64,000 bases of DNA from Mucilaginibacter flavus (lineage in GTDB: Bacteria > Bacteroidota > Bacteroidia > Sphingobacteriales > Sphingobacteriaceae): assembly GCF_030409315.1 (NCBI RefSeq), contig NZ_JAUFPS010000041.1:1-64000 (forward strand), in the 5' to 3' direction. How positions within the stretch are numbered: the stretch's first letter is position 1; every line of letters begins with the position of its first letter. The notes under the pieces were generated by a model. That model saw nothing but the letters and a program-made list of their open reading frames with translations. It made no database searches and was not told where the DNA came from. Made by a program: the position numbers and the translations under genes. Positions 40,780-48,836 of the stretch are shown here, in pieces.

Positions 40780-41847
40780 ATGAAACATAATTTTGGTGCC
40801 GGACCAGGCATTTTACCTCAGGAGGTTTTAAAACAAGCCTCTGAGGCGGTTATTGATTTTAATGGTACAGGATTATCATTACTGGAGATCTCGCACAGAT
40901 CAAAAGAATTTGAAGCAGTTTTAGATGAAGCTGTTGCATTAGTGAAAGAATTATTTGCTGTACCAGGAGGTTACTCGGTATTGTTTTTACAGGGCGGTGC
41001 CAGCACTCAGTTTGCTTTGGCTCCTTACAACCTGTTACCGTCAACAGGCAAAGCTGCTTACCTTGAAACAGGTGTATGGGCCAACAAAGCCTTAAAAGAA
41101 GCTAAATATTTTGGCGAAGTAGAAGTTATCGCTTCTTCGAAAGATGCCAACTTTACTTACATCCCTAAAGATTATACAATTCCTGCCGATGCGGCTTATT
41201 TCCACATCACTTCAAACAACACCATTTATGGTACACAGTTACAGGAATTCCCTAAATCACCCGTACCGGTTGTTTGCGATATGTCGTCTGATATTTTCAG
41301 CCGCAAAGTAAACGTTGCCGATTTTGGTTTGATTTACGCTGGTGCTCAAAAAAATATGGGCCCTGCAGGTGTAACCCTGGTAATTGTTAAAGATGATTTG
41401 TTAGGTAAAGTTGACAGGAAAATCCCTGCCATGTTTAACTACCAAACTCAAATTGAAGGTGGTTCAATGTACAACACCCCTCCATGTTTTGCTATTTACG
41501 TATCAATGCTTACCCTGCAATGGTTAAAAGCCAAAGGTGGTGTTGAAGTAATTGAGCAGGAAAACATAACCAAAGCAAGGGTATTATACGAAGAAATAGA
41601 GCGTAACCCATTATTTAAGCCTGTTTGCGCCGTTGAAGATCGTTCAAACATGAACGTTACCTTTGTAATGGAAAATGCGGAATTAGAGAAACCATTCCTT
41701 AAACTATGTGACGAAAGAGGCATAGTAGGTATTAAAGGCCACAGAAGTGTAGGCGGTTTCCGCGCATCAATTTACAACGCCTTGCCTATCACCAGCGTTT
41801 ACGCCCTGATAGACGTAATGCAGGAATTTGCTGAATCAAACAAATAA
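40780..41847 (+). CDS. serC: Phosphoserine aminotransferase
   Basis: A 355-residue class V PLP aminotransferase of serine (and pyridoxal) synthesis. [14 protein letters not shown] is the family start; HRSKEF and LFLQGGAST lie in the substrate and PLP sites; Lys191 in [12 protein letters not shown] is the Schiff-base lysine. [23 protein letters not shown] and the C-terminal [15 protein letters not shown] are conserved. It precedes serA on the same strand; the 177-bp spacer is filled by an inverted word-repeat structure. Confidence 0.97.
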   Translation: MKHNFGAGPGILPQEVLKQASEAVIDFNGTGLSLLEISHRSKEFEAVLDEAVALVKELFAVPGGYSVLFLQGGASTQFALAPYNLLPSTGKAAYLETGVWANKALKEAKYFGEVEVIASSKDANFTYIPKDYTIPADAAYFHITSNNTIYGTQLQEFPKSPVPVVCDMSSDIFSRKVNVADFGLIYAGAQKNMGPAGVTLVIVKDDLLGKVDRKIPAMFNYQTQIEGGSMYNTPPCFAIYVSMLTLQWLKAKGGVEVIEQENITKARVLYEEIERNPLFKPVCAVEDRSNMNVTFVMENAELEKPFLKLCDERGIVGIKGHRSVGGFRASIYNALPITSVYALIDVMQEFAESNK

Positions 41848-41849
41848 AT

Positions 41850-42020
41850 GTTCATTAGTTCACTGGTTCATTCGTTCATTAGTATTTGGCGGATGAATCA
41901 GCGAATTATCGGACTAAATAAATGGAATAGAAACTGTTTATTAGTTAGCCGTTCATTAGCCCGTTAAGTATTTAACGAAGCAAACCAATGAACCAATGAA
42001 CTAATGAACCAATGAACTAA
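41850..42020. repeat. Inverted word-repeat locus E (GTTCATTAG family) filling the serC-serA spacer
   Basis: Left arm (41850-41883), starting 2 nt after the serC stop: GTTCATTAGTTCACTGG and further GTTCATT copies. Right arm (41983-42020): AACCAATGAAC-type copies, ending 4 nt before the serA ATG. The right arm's reverse complement aligns to the left arm at 24 of 27 positions. The enclosed 99 bp has no ORF. Transcribed, the spacer could form a long hairpin occluding the serA start region. Confidence 0.85.
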
Positions 42021-42024
42021 CAAG

Positions 42025-42978
42025 ATGATCAAAATATTAGCTAATGATGGTATCGACCCGATTGGGAAACAACTTTTAGAAGAAGCTGGTTTCTTTGTTG
42101 ATACTAATAACATCCCACAGGATGAACTATCTGTAAAATTACAAGAGTACGATGCCATTACTGTGCGCAGTGCTACCAAAGTGCGTAAAGCGCTAATTGA
42201 CGCTTGCCCTAATTTGAAGGTAATCGGTCGTGGTGGTGTAGGTATGGATAACATTGATGTTGAATACGCAAGGGAAAAAGGCCTTAGCGTTTACAATACG
42301 CCCGCATCTTCATCATTATCTGTTGCCGAACTTGTTTTCGCGAGCCTATTTGGCGCGGTTAGGTTTTTGCCAGATAGCAACCGTAAAATGCCTGTTGATG
42401 GCGGTACTAAATTCAACGATCTGAAAAAAGCTTACGCTAAAGGTATCGAATTACGCGGTAAAACTTTAGGTATTGTAGGTTTTGGCCGTATAGGTAAAGA
42501 GGTAGCTAAAATAGCTATTGGTGTAGGGATGGAAGTTTTAGCTTACGACCTGTTCCCTTTTAACCCGGAGCTGGATATTGTTTTAGGTGGCGGTACTACA
42601 GTTAAAGTAGCTGTTAAAACTTCAACCTTAGAGGATATCATCAAAACAGCCGATTTTATTACCCTGCACACGCCATTTAGCGACAAAGCCCTTTTAGGTG
42701 CCGAAGAATTGGCGCAAACTAAAAAAGGAGTTGGCCTGGTAAACATTTCACGTGGTGGTTTAATTGACGAGCTGGCCCTGGTTGACGCTTTAAACAGCGG
42801 TCAGGTTTCATTTGCTGCTTTAGATGTATTTGACAACGAGCCAACCCCTCGCGAAGAAATATTAAAACACCCTAAAATTTCGCTTACCCCGCACATTGGT
42901 GCTGCTACCAACGAGGCACAGGAGCGTATTGGTGTTGAACTTGCTAACCTGATCATTGATCATTTTAAGAAAGCGTAA
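42025..42978 (+). CDS. serA: D-3-phosphoglycerate dehydrogenase, short form
   Basis: A 317-residue NAD-dependent 2-hydroxyacid dehydrogenase catalysing the first step of serine synthesis. The Rossmann motif GFGRIG is at 152-157; the catalytic trio is Arg243 ([10 protein letters not shown]), Glu272 (VFDNEP) and His290 (LTPHIGAAT). [15 protein letters not shown] is the family hinge. No ACT or intervening domain is present, as usual for Bacteroidota SerA, so serine feedback through an ACT domain is not expected. Its partner SerC is immediately upstream. Confidence 0.94.
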   Translation: MIKILANDGIDPIGKQLLEEAGFFVDTNNIPQDELSVKLQEYDAITVRSATKVRKALIDACPNLKVIGRGGVGMDNIDVEYAREKGLSVYNTPASSSLSVAELVFASLFGAVRFLPDSNRKMPVDGGTKFNDLKKAYAKGIELRGKTLGIVGFGRIGKEVAKIAIGVGMEVLAYDLFPFNPELDIVLGGGTTVKVAVKTSTLEDIIKTADFITLHTPFSDKALLGAEELAQTKKGVGLVNISRGGLIDELALVDALNSGQVSFAALDVFDNEPTPREEILKHPKISLTPHIGAATNEAQERIGVELANLIIDHFKKA

Positions 42979-43044
42979 CACTAATTTTGCGAATTGAATC
43001 GAATTTCACGAATTTGATTTTGCGCGAAATTTGCCCATAAAAAC

Positions 43045-43080
43045 AAATGGCACGGATTCCTTTGGAGTTCGTGCCATTTT
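43045..43080 (+). terminator. Terminator of serA
   Basis: AAATGGCACG (43045-43054) pairs with CGTGCCATTT (43070-43079), followed by Ts. It marks the end of native serA sequence before the insertion element. Confidence 0.85.
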
Positions 43081-43169
43081 GGTTTAAATGCTATCTCGTT
43101 GAGAGTTGCAAAATCCGAAACCTCTAAAAATCAGAATGATCGGATTAGAAAAGAAACGGGGTCAGTCTG

Positions 43170-43392
43170 AGTTATAAAATCCGGGGCCTGTGAAAGTGGA
43201 AATGACATATCTTTGTTTTGCTGTGCAGTGTGGCCGTTCAAGTTATAGTGCGAAATTGCCTGTTGCTGAGTATGGTTCCGAAGAACAGAGTCTGAAAGTG
43301 TGGTACGATCCTTTCTAAGAGTGATTTGTCCGATGGGTAGCCTGTCTTTTTTTACACTCCTTCGGGCACGGCTTATTAAACTAAGTCAAAGA
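43170..43392 (+). ncRNA. Candidate IS110 bridge RNA region
   Basis: IS110-group elements encode a bridge RNA between the left end and the transposase start, with loops that match the target and donor DNA. Here the leader holds the 14-mer ATGGGTAGCCTGTC (43333-43346), identical to the right end, where a donor-loop guide near the transposase start would be expected. A second GCCTGT context lies upstream (43186-43191). Exact ends and folding were not determined; this is an inference. Confidence 0.4.
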
Positions 43393-44691
43393 ATGGAAAA
43401 GATGCATTTTCATGCAGCCGGTATTGATATCGGCTCCCGTAAAGTATTTGTAGGTGTTGAAAATAGTCCGGTACGGTGCTTTGAGACGTTCACAAGCGAT
43501 CTGGTTTCTCTCGGTGATTATTTATTGGATAATAAAGTAACGACTGTTGCGATGGAGGCGACGGGTGTTTACTGGTATGTTCTTTATGATATCCTGGTGG
43601 ATGCAGGCCTTGATGTGTGGCTTGTAGACGGCCGGCAAACACGCCAGTTACCGGGTAGAAAAACAGATGTAAAAGATTGCCAGTGGATACAGCAGCTGCA
43701 TAGTTATGGTTTATTAAACCGTTGTTATGTATCGGAAGGATTGATCAAGGAACTGCGTAGCTATCAACGCCTTCGGGAAGATCATTTAAGGAGTGCTGCG
43801 ATGCATGTCCAGCATATGCAAAAAGCGTTGATAGAAATGAATATCCGGCTACCGGAAGTCTTAAGCCAGGTTCATGGAGCAAGTGGTATGGCCCTGATCA
43901 CTGCCATACTGGGTGGTGAAAGAGACTTACGTAAGTTGGTTTCATTGTGCCACAAAAGTATCAGAGAAAAGAAAGAGGAAGAACTGCTGAAGGCTTTGCA
44001 GGGTCATTACACCCCTCAAGGACTTTTTGCATTAGAACAGGCTTTGAAAGCTTATCAGTTTTACCAGGGGCAAATCTTAGATTGCGACCGGCAGATAGAC
44101 GCTACATTGCAAAAGATCAATAAAGATAAACAGCTGCCGCCGGGTACAGGAGGAGGAAAGAGAAAAACGATCCGGCATAATAAACCCACTATCAAAGGCC
44201 TTGGTGACCATCTGCTGAAGATATTTGGCGGCAGGGATGCAACCAAACTTCCGGGCTTCACCGATTACAATTGGTTGCAATTGTATGCTGAAGTAGGATC
44301 AGACCTAAGTAACTGGCCGAGTGAAAAACATTTTACGAGTTGGCTTGGGTTAGCCCCGGGACAAGACAGGTCGGGAAAGAAGAATAAAAATAAAAGCAAG
44401 GGAAAACCCACTGTAGGACAAATCTTCAAACAGATGGCCCACGGTCTGTTAAACAGTAAATATATCGGATGGGGCGCTTTTGCAAGAAGGCTAAGGGGGA
44501 GGAAAGGCCTTGCAATAGCAATTAAAGCAACTGCCAGGAAATTAGCAGCCCAGTATTGGCGTCTGATTGTGAAAGGAAGCGAATTTGTTGAAAATGGTTT
44601 GCAAGCCTACGAAAATATCCTTAAAGAACAGAAAGAAAGGCGATTAGTAAAACTCGCCTTTGAGTTGAATAGGGAGTTAGTCCCTGTCTAA
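43393..44691 (+). CDS. IS110 family transposase (RuvC-like DEDD recombinase)
   Basis: A 432-residue recombinase from the ATG at 43393; an in-frame GTG at 43300 adds 31 residues with no family similarity. The N-terminal RuvC-like domain has the DEDD set Asp12 (GIDIGS), Glu55 (AMEATGVYW), Asp92 and Asp95 (KTDVKD). A coiled-coil region follows (about 120-230), then the Transposase_20 domain from about 285 (KLPGFTDYNWLQLYAEVG, FTSWLGLAPGQDRSGKK, VGQIFKQMAHGLL), which supplies the catalytic serine. The reading frame is intact, so the element may be active. It sits between serA and the MBL gene, facing the latter. Confidence 0.95.
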   Translation: MEKMHFHAAGIDIGSRKVFVGVENSPVRCFETFTSDLVSLGDYLLDNKVTTVAMEATGVYWYVLYDILVDAGLDVWLVDGRQTRQLPGRKTDVKDCQWIQQLHSYGLLNRCYVSEGLIKELRSYQRLREDHLRSAAMHVQHMQKALIEMNIRLPEVLSQVHGASGMALITAILGGERDLRKLVSLCHKSIREKKEEELLKALQGHYTPQGLFALEQALKAYQFYQGQILDCDRQIDATLQKINKDKQLPPGTGGGKRKTIRHNKPTIKGLGDHLLKIFGGRDATKLPGFTDYNWLQLYAEVGSDLSNWPSEKHFTSWLGLAPGQDRSGKKNKNKSKGKPTVGQIFKQMAHGLLNSKYIGWGAFARRLRGRKGLAIAIKATARKLAAQYWRLIVKGSEFVENGLQAYENILKEQKERRLVKLAFELNRELVPV

Positions 44692-44712
44692 TTAAAGATG
44701 TCATGGGTAGCC

Positions 44713-44886
44713 TGTCGAAGCACGCGGGCGAAGGCCTCTGCGCGCGCCCTTCGACAAGCTCAGGATGACCGGCCGCCTTAGCTTTATGATCTGTCATGTT
44801 GAACTTGTTTCAACACCCCCCACTTGCTAAGTATACTTCATGCGAGCAAAATGTCCTGTGGGTTGCCGAAATAAATTCGGCATGAC
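44713..44886. repeat. Cluster of REP-like palindromes next to the IS110 right end
   Basis: A hairpin with outer arms GTCGAAG and CTTCGAC spans about 44713-44755. Three variants of one palindromic GTCAT-initiated motif follow: minus at 44748-44769 (CTGAGCTTGTCGAAG core), plus at 44793-44815 (TTGAACTTGTTTCAA core) and minus at 44864-44886 (CCGAATTTATTTCGG core). The second and third differ by paired changes that keep the stem. It has no coding content. Confidence 0.75.
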
Positions 44887-44898
44887 TTTAACTTGGAG

Positions 44899-46299
44899 CT
44901 AAAGACTATAAGTCACATCCTTCTCCGGTACGGTAACATTATAACCTTCCTTTTCCAGATCATCAGCCAATAGCTGCATAGATGAGTCTTCGCCATGTAC
45001 CAGGAAAACGTTTTTAAGTTTGGCTTTATCCTGGTGTTTAATGTTATCCATTAAATCCTGGTGGTCGCCGTGAGCGCTTAGTACATCGGTTTGTTGTATG
45101 GTGGCGTAAACGGATAGCTCACGGTCTTTAATACGAACGATAGGATCGCCCCTTAATAACCGGTGACCTAAAGTTCCTTTGGCGCAATAGCCTATGAATA
45201 GAATGGTGCAATAGTAATTCTGGATATTGTAAAACAGGTGATCCTGGATACGGCCACCCTCTAACATACCTGCCGATGAAATAATAATGCAAGGTTCCCA
45301 GTAATTAGATATCTGACGGCTATCCTTCAAGGTTTCTACATAGGTGAGGTTATCAAATTCAAACTCATCACCTTTGTCTTTATAAAAATCCTGTGCTTCC
45401 TGGTTTACGTGGCTGTGGTATTTGCGAAAAATCCCGGTGGCCATGGTAGCCATTGGGCTATCAACAAAAACTTTTACCTGCGGAAGCTTACCCTCGGTGA
45501 AAATCTTGTTTAGAGAATACACTAAAGATTGTGTACGACCAATACTAAAAGCCGGGATAATTAAACGCCCCTGCTCTTTTATACAAGCCTTTTCAATAAC
45601 CTCAATTAAAGCATCCTCTACAGATTTACCTTTGGTATGGTATCGGCCGCCGTAAGTTGATTCTGATACGATAAAATCTACCGGAGGCAATTCCTGCGGA
45701 TCATTTAGCACCGGGTAGTTTTTCCGGCCGATATCGCCGGTAAAGGCGATTGATTTTTCTTCGCCGTGTTCTGTCACCCTTAAAACCGCTGCTGCCGCGC
45801 CTAAAAGATGACCAACCGGGATAAAGGTTAATTCGATATTACCATTAATCCTAAACGGGCGGTTAAAGCCAATGGTTACAAACCTATCCACCGTATCCAT
45901 CACGTGTTTTTGCAGGTATAGCGGCTGAGCGCCGCCGCCGGAATTGAATTTTCCTTTGCCTTTTTTACGATTACCCTTGCCGGCTTTATTCATGAAAATA
46001 CTCACCGAATCTAACAAAAGTAACTCTGTAAGATCGGCAGTAGGAGGGGTGCACAGGATCTGGCCGTTAAAGCCAAGCCTAACCAGTGTTGGCAAATTGC
46101 CCGAATGATCAATGTGCGCGTGTGTAAGTATTACCAGGTCGATTTCCTCGGGCCTGAAAGGGAAGTTTTCGTTTGATTGTATGCTGCGGTCCTTCTCATA
46201 ATCTAACCCGCAATCCACTAATATCTTATATTGGTCAACCTCAAGCAAATGCATGCTGCCGGTTACCTGTCGGGCTGCCCCGTGAATAGTTAATTTCAT
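44899..46299 (-). CDS. MBL-fold beta-CASP RNA-processing-type hydrolase
   Basis: A 466-residue metallo-beta-lactamase-fold protein of the CPSF/Ysh1-like group. Motif 2 is H60-A-H62-I-D64-H65 in LTHAHIDHSG; further metal residues lie in VGHLLGAAAA, FTGDIGR and SAHGDHQDL. The beta-CASP insertion (about 200-350) contains IIPAFSIGRTQSLVYSLNKI, and the C-terminal RMMBL segment follows. Homologues are RNA endonucleases or exonucleases; the bacterial role of this branch is not settled. It is the last gene of a minus-strand run after the ABC exporter, from which it is separated by an inverted word-repeat spacer. Confidence 0.9.
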   Translation of the reverse strand: MKLTIHGAARQVTGSMHLLEVDQYKILVDCGLDYEKDRSIQSNENFPFRPEEIDLVILTHAHIDHSGNLPTLVRLGFNGQILCTPPTADLTELLLLDSVSIFMNKAGKGNRKKGKGKFNSGGGAQPLYLQKHVMDTVDRFVTIGFNRPFRINGNIELTFIPVGHLLGAAAAVLRVTEHGEEKSIAFTGDIGRKNYPVLNDPQELPPVDFIVSESTYGGRYHTKGKSVEDALIEVIEKACIKEQGRLIIPAFSIGRTQSLVYSLNKIFTEGKLPQVKVFVDSPMATMATGIFRKYHSHVNQEAQDFYKDKGDEFEFDNLTYVETLKDSRQISNYWEPCIIISSAGMLEGGRIQDHLFYNIQNYYCTILFIGYCAKGTLGHRLLRGDPIVRIKDRELSVYATIQQTDVLSAHGDHQDLMDNIKHQDKAKLKNVFLVHGEDSSMQLLADDLEKEGYNVTVPEKDVTYSL

Positions 46300-46302
46300 T
46301 TG

Positions 46303-46444
46303 TTACGTTGAACGTTATACGTATTACGTTGTACGCTTATGTGTTGTGTGACTGCGATGCAAGGCAATCACATCTTATTTGGTGAATATAATAGTTTATT
46401 CAGGGCTTTTCAAAACGTATCACGTAAAACGCTCAACGTATAAC
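46303..46444. repeat. Inverted word-repeat locus F (ACGTTGAACGTTATACG family) in the exporter-MBL spacer
   Basis: One arm (46303-46335) repeats TACGTTGAACGTTATACG-type words and ends 3 nt from the MBL start codon. The other (46413-46444) carries the inverted words and lies 5 nt from the exporter stop codon. The arms agree at 20 of 24 compared positions. The spacer between the two co-directional minus-strand genes holds nothing else recognisable. Confidence 0.82.
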
Positions 46445-46449
46445 CTAAA

Positions 46450-48282
46450 CTACCCGGCTTGCGTTTCAAACTGTAACTGACTTAAATAGCGATACAAGCC
46501 CTGTTCGTTGCCAATCAATTCGGCATGGTTACCGCTTTCAATGATCTCGCCTTTTTCTAAAACGATGATTTTGTCAGCCTCACGGATGGTTGAAAGGCGG
46601 TGAGCGATGATGATGGATGTGCGATCTTTCATCAATTCCTCCAAAGCCTCCTGTACCAAACGCTCGGATTCTGAATCTAAAGATGAAGTGGCTTCATCAA
46701 GGATAAGGATTGACGGGTTTTTAAGTAATGCCCGCGCTATAGCGATACGCTGGCGCTGCCCTCCTGAAAGTTTCACTCCGCGCTCGCCTACAATGGTTTC
46801 ATAAGCTTCGGGAAACGAACTAATGAACTGGTGCGCATTCGCACGTTTAGCAGCCTGTATAATATCCTCTTTAGATGCATTAAGCCTGCCGTAAGCTATG
46901 TTCTCTAATATCGATCCGCCAAATAGCAAAACGTCCTGCGGTACTATGGCTACCTGGTTACGGATATCGGTAATTGAATATGCCGATGCCTCACGACCGT
47001 CAAATAAAATGCTGCCGTTTTGCGGGTGATAAAATTGCAATATCAACGAAGCCATGGTTGATTTACCAGAGCCGCTTGGCCCCACAATAGCCACTTTTTG
47101 CCCTGCTGATGCCTCAAAAGAAATTCCTTTTAAAATGGTTAACTCGGAACGGGACGGGTAGGCAAATACTACGTTATCAAAAGCCAGGTCGCCTTTTATA
47201 GGTTGGTCTATTTTGTTGTTGCTTTCAATCATGGAGATATCTTCACCTTTCTCGGCCAATATCTCTAACACACGTTCACTTGCGCCAACCGCTTTTTGCA
47301 GGTTAGCATACAAGTCTGGAAAACTACCCATAGCTGCACCCACAAATATGGAGTACATGATAAAAGTGGTTAAATCGCCTACTAAGATCTCATTGTGGCT
47401 TACCAAAACAGATCCATACCAAATAACACCCACAAATGTACCAAACAAGCAAAATACGATGAATGATGCAAAAATGCCACGGAATTTGGCCCCTTTAACA
47501 GCTATATCAACCACGTTGCGTAAAATTTTATCGTAACGGGTTGCCTCATAAGCCTCATTAACAAAAGCCTTAACGTTGGCTATACCTTGCAAAGTTTCTT
47601 CAACAATAGTGTTCGACTCGGCCAATTTATCCTGCGCCTGGCGCGATAGCTTGCGGATAAACTTTCCGAAAAATACGGCGAAAGCAACAAGGAAAGGTAG
47701 GATAGCTAAAAGGGCGAGGGTCAATTTTATGGATACTATGGCCAATAAAATAACGCTACCTACCATAATAACCAGTTGACGAATAATCTCGGCTATGGTG
47801 GTTGTTAAAGTATCCTGAATTTGAGAAAGATCGGCAGAAATGCGGCTGTTTAGTTCACCAACACGGCGGTTGGCAAAAAAGTTCATCGGAAGCGTGATGA
47901 GCTTAAAATAGGTATCGCGCCTAATATCGGCCAATGAACGTTCGGCAACCTGTACAAACCACACTACCCTGAAAAACGACACAAAGGCCTGTCCAAAAAG
48001 CAGCAGAAATCCAAAAACGGCGATGCCATTGAGGCTATGCGGTAGGTATTTGCTTACATACTTGCCTTGCGCCGCGTCAATTAACGAACCTAAAATTTTA
48101 GGAAACGCTAAACCAACCAGGCTTGATATAAACAAAAATAGCATACCTGCTATAAATTTGCCGCTGTAAGGTTTAATGTAATTGAGCAGTTTACGGATGT
48201 TTTGGATGCTCTGCCTGTTTATTTTTGCTTTTGGTAGTTCGGTTTCAGTCTTCGCGCCACTGTTCAGTCGTCCTCTTGCCAT
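46450..48282 (-). CDS. ABC exporter, MsbA-like fused permease/ATPase
   Basis: A 610-residue half-transporter that should dimerise. Six transmembrane helices (about 40-330) include the coupling region RVGELNSRISADLSQIQDTLTTTIAE. The nucleotide-binding domain (about 365-600) has Walker A GPSGSGKST, a Q-loop (AIVPQDVLLFGGSILENIAYG), signature LSGGQRQRIAIARALL, Walker B ILILDEATSSLDSES and switch HRLSTI. Lipid A/phospholipid flipping is plausible by similarity but not proven. It lies in a minus-strand run after the coiled-coil membrane protein gene (29-bp gap). Confidence 0.93.
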   Translation of the reverse strand: MARGRLNSGAKTETELPKAKINRQSIQNIRKLLNYIKPYSGKFIAGMLFLFISSLVGLAFPKILGSLIDAAQGKYVSKYLPHSLNGIAVFGFLLLFGQAFVSFFRVVWFVQVAERSLADIRRDTYFKLITLPMNFFANRRVGELNSRISADLSQIQDTLTTTIAEIIRQLVIMVGSVILLAIVSIKLTLALLAILPFLVAFAVFFGKFIRKLSRQAQDKLAESNTIVEETLQGIANVKAFVNEAYEATRYDKILRNVVDIAVKGAKFRGIFASFIVFCLFGTFVGVIWYGSVLVSHNEILVGDLTTFIMYSIFVGAAMGSFPDLYANLQKAVGASERVLEILAEKGEDISMIESNNKIDQPIKGDLAFDNVVFAYPSRSELTILKGISFEASAGQKVAIVGPSGSGKSTMASLILQFYHPQNGSILFDGREASAYSITDIRNQVAIVPQDVLLFGGSILENIAYGRLNASKEDIIQAAKRANAHQFISSFPEAYETIVGERGVKLSGGQRQRIAIARALLKNPSILILDEATSSLDSESERLVQEALEELMKDRTSIIIAHRLSTIREADKIIVLEKGEIIESGNHAELIGNEQGLYRYLSQLQFETQAG

Positions 48283-48311
48283 TTATAGTTTTAGTAGTTA
48301 AGCCGGCAAAT

Positions 48312-48827
48312 TTAAGCCTTAAGTTTGTTTCTCTGGTATAACAAATACAAAATTGACGCAAACATGAATACGATGATGGTAATATAAACCGTGCTAAGGG
48401 TACTTTTGTGTTCTAAATCGACCTTTAACTGCGCGTCGCGTTGCTTTAGTTTATTTAAAGCGGCCGCGTAATTTTGACTGATAGTTTCAGCTTCTTTCCC
48501 GTGATCCTGTATGCGGCGTTGCTGAAAAGCGCTGTATTCAAACAGAATTTTTAATTCTTTAAAAATGTTATCGTCCGTTTTGGCTATATCCATCAAAATA
48601 GCGCTCGACCGGCGAATATCATCTTTGGTTTGAAAACCAAAAATACCGGTATGCTGACTTAAACTTTGGCTGTATTGCCCAAATTTAAGTTTACGGTCGG
48701 CCAGCATCTGGTTTATTTTTTTACGCTGATTTTGGTAGGCAACAGAATCGGCATCAATTTGAGTTTGCGCGAAAACATCGCCCATGGCAAAAAGGCACAG
48801 TAAACCAAGTAGTATCAATTTTTTCAT
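48312..48827 (-). CDS. Exported coiled-coil protein with C-terminal membrane anchor
   Basis: A 171-residue protein with a cleavable signal peptide (1-20, GDVFAQ), a helical, coiled-coil-prone body (QNQRKKINQMLADRKLKF to LKQRDAQLKVDLEHK) and a single C-terminal transmembrane helix (about 147-163, VYITIIVFMFASILYLLY) followed by basic RNKLKA. This places the body in the periplasm. No family was recognised. It is 9 bp after the SAM-hydrolase gene and 29 bp before the exporter gene, so all are probably one operon. Confidence 0.7.
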   Translation of the reverse strand: MKKLILLGLLCLFAMGDVFAQTQIDADSVAYQNQRKKINQMLADRKLKFGQYSQSLSQHTGIFGFQTKDDIRRSSAILMDIAKTDDNIFKELKILFEYSAFQQRRIQDHGKEAETISQNYAAALNKLKQRDAQLKVDLEHKSTLSTVYITIIVFMFASILYLLYQRNKLKA

Positions 48828-48836
48828 ATCCTAAAA

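Larger units (their letters stand above)
43140..44716 (+). mobile_element. IS110-family insertion sequence (boundaries approximate)
   Basis: The element contains one DEDD transposase gene and a long non-coding leader, the typical IS110-group layout. No terminal inverted repeats are visible, as expected. The right end is placed near 44703-44716, just before a REP-like palindrome cluster. The left end lies somewhere after the serA terminator; 43140 is an estimate. The 14-mer ATGGGTAGCCTGTC occurs both at the right end (44703-44716) and in the leader (43333-43346). Confidence 0.75.

Noticed and set aside
43333-43346. 14-mer direct repeat as a target-site duplication of the IS
   Set aside because: IS110 elements normally make no duplication of this size, and this placement would leave only about 46 nt before the transposase, with no room for a bridge RNA.
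43300-43392. GTG start extending the IS110 transposase by 31 residues
   Set aside because: The added residues lack family similarity and would cover the putative donor-guide segment; the ATG at 43393 begins the usual N-terminus.
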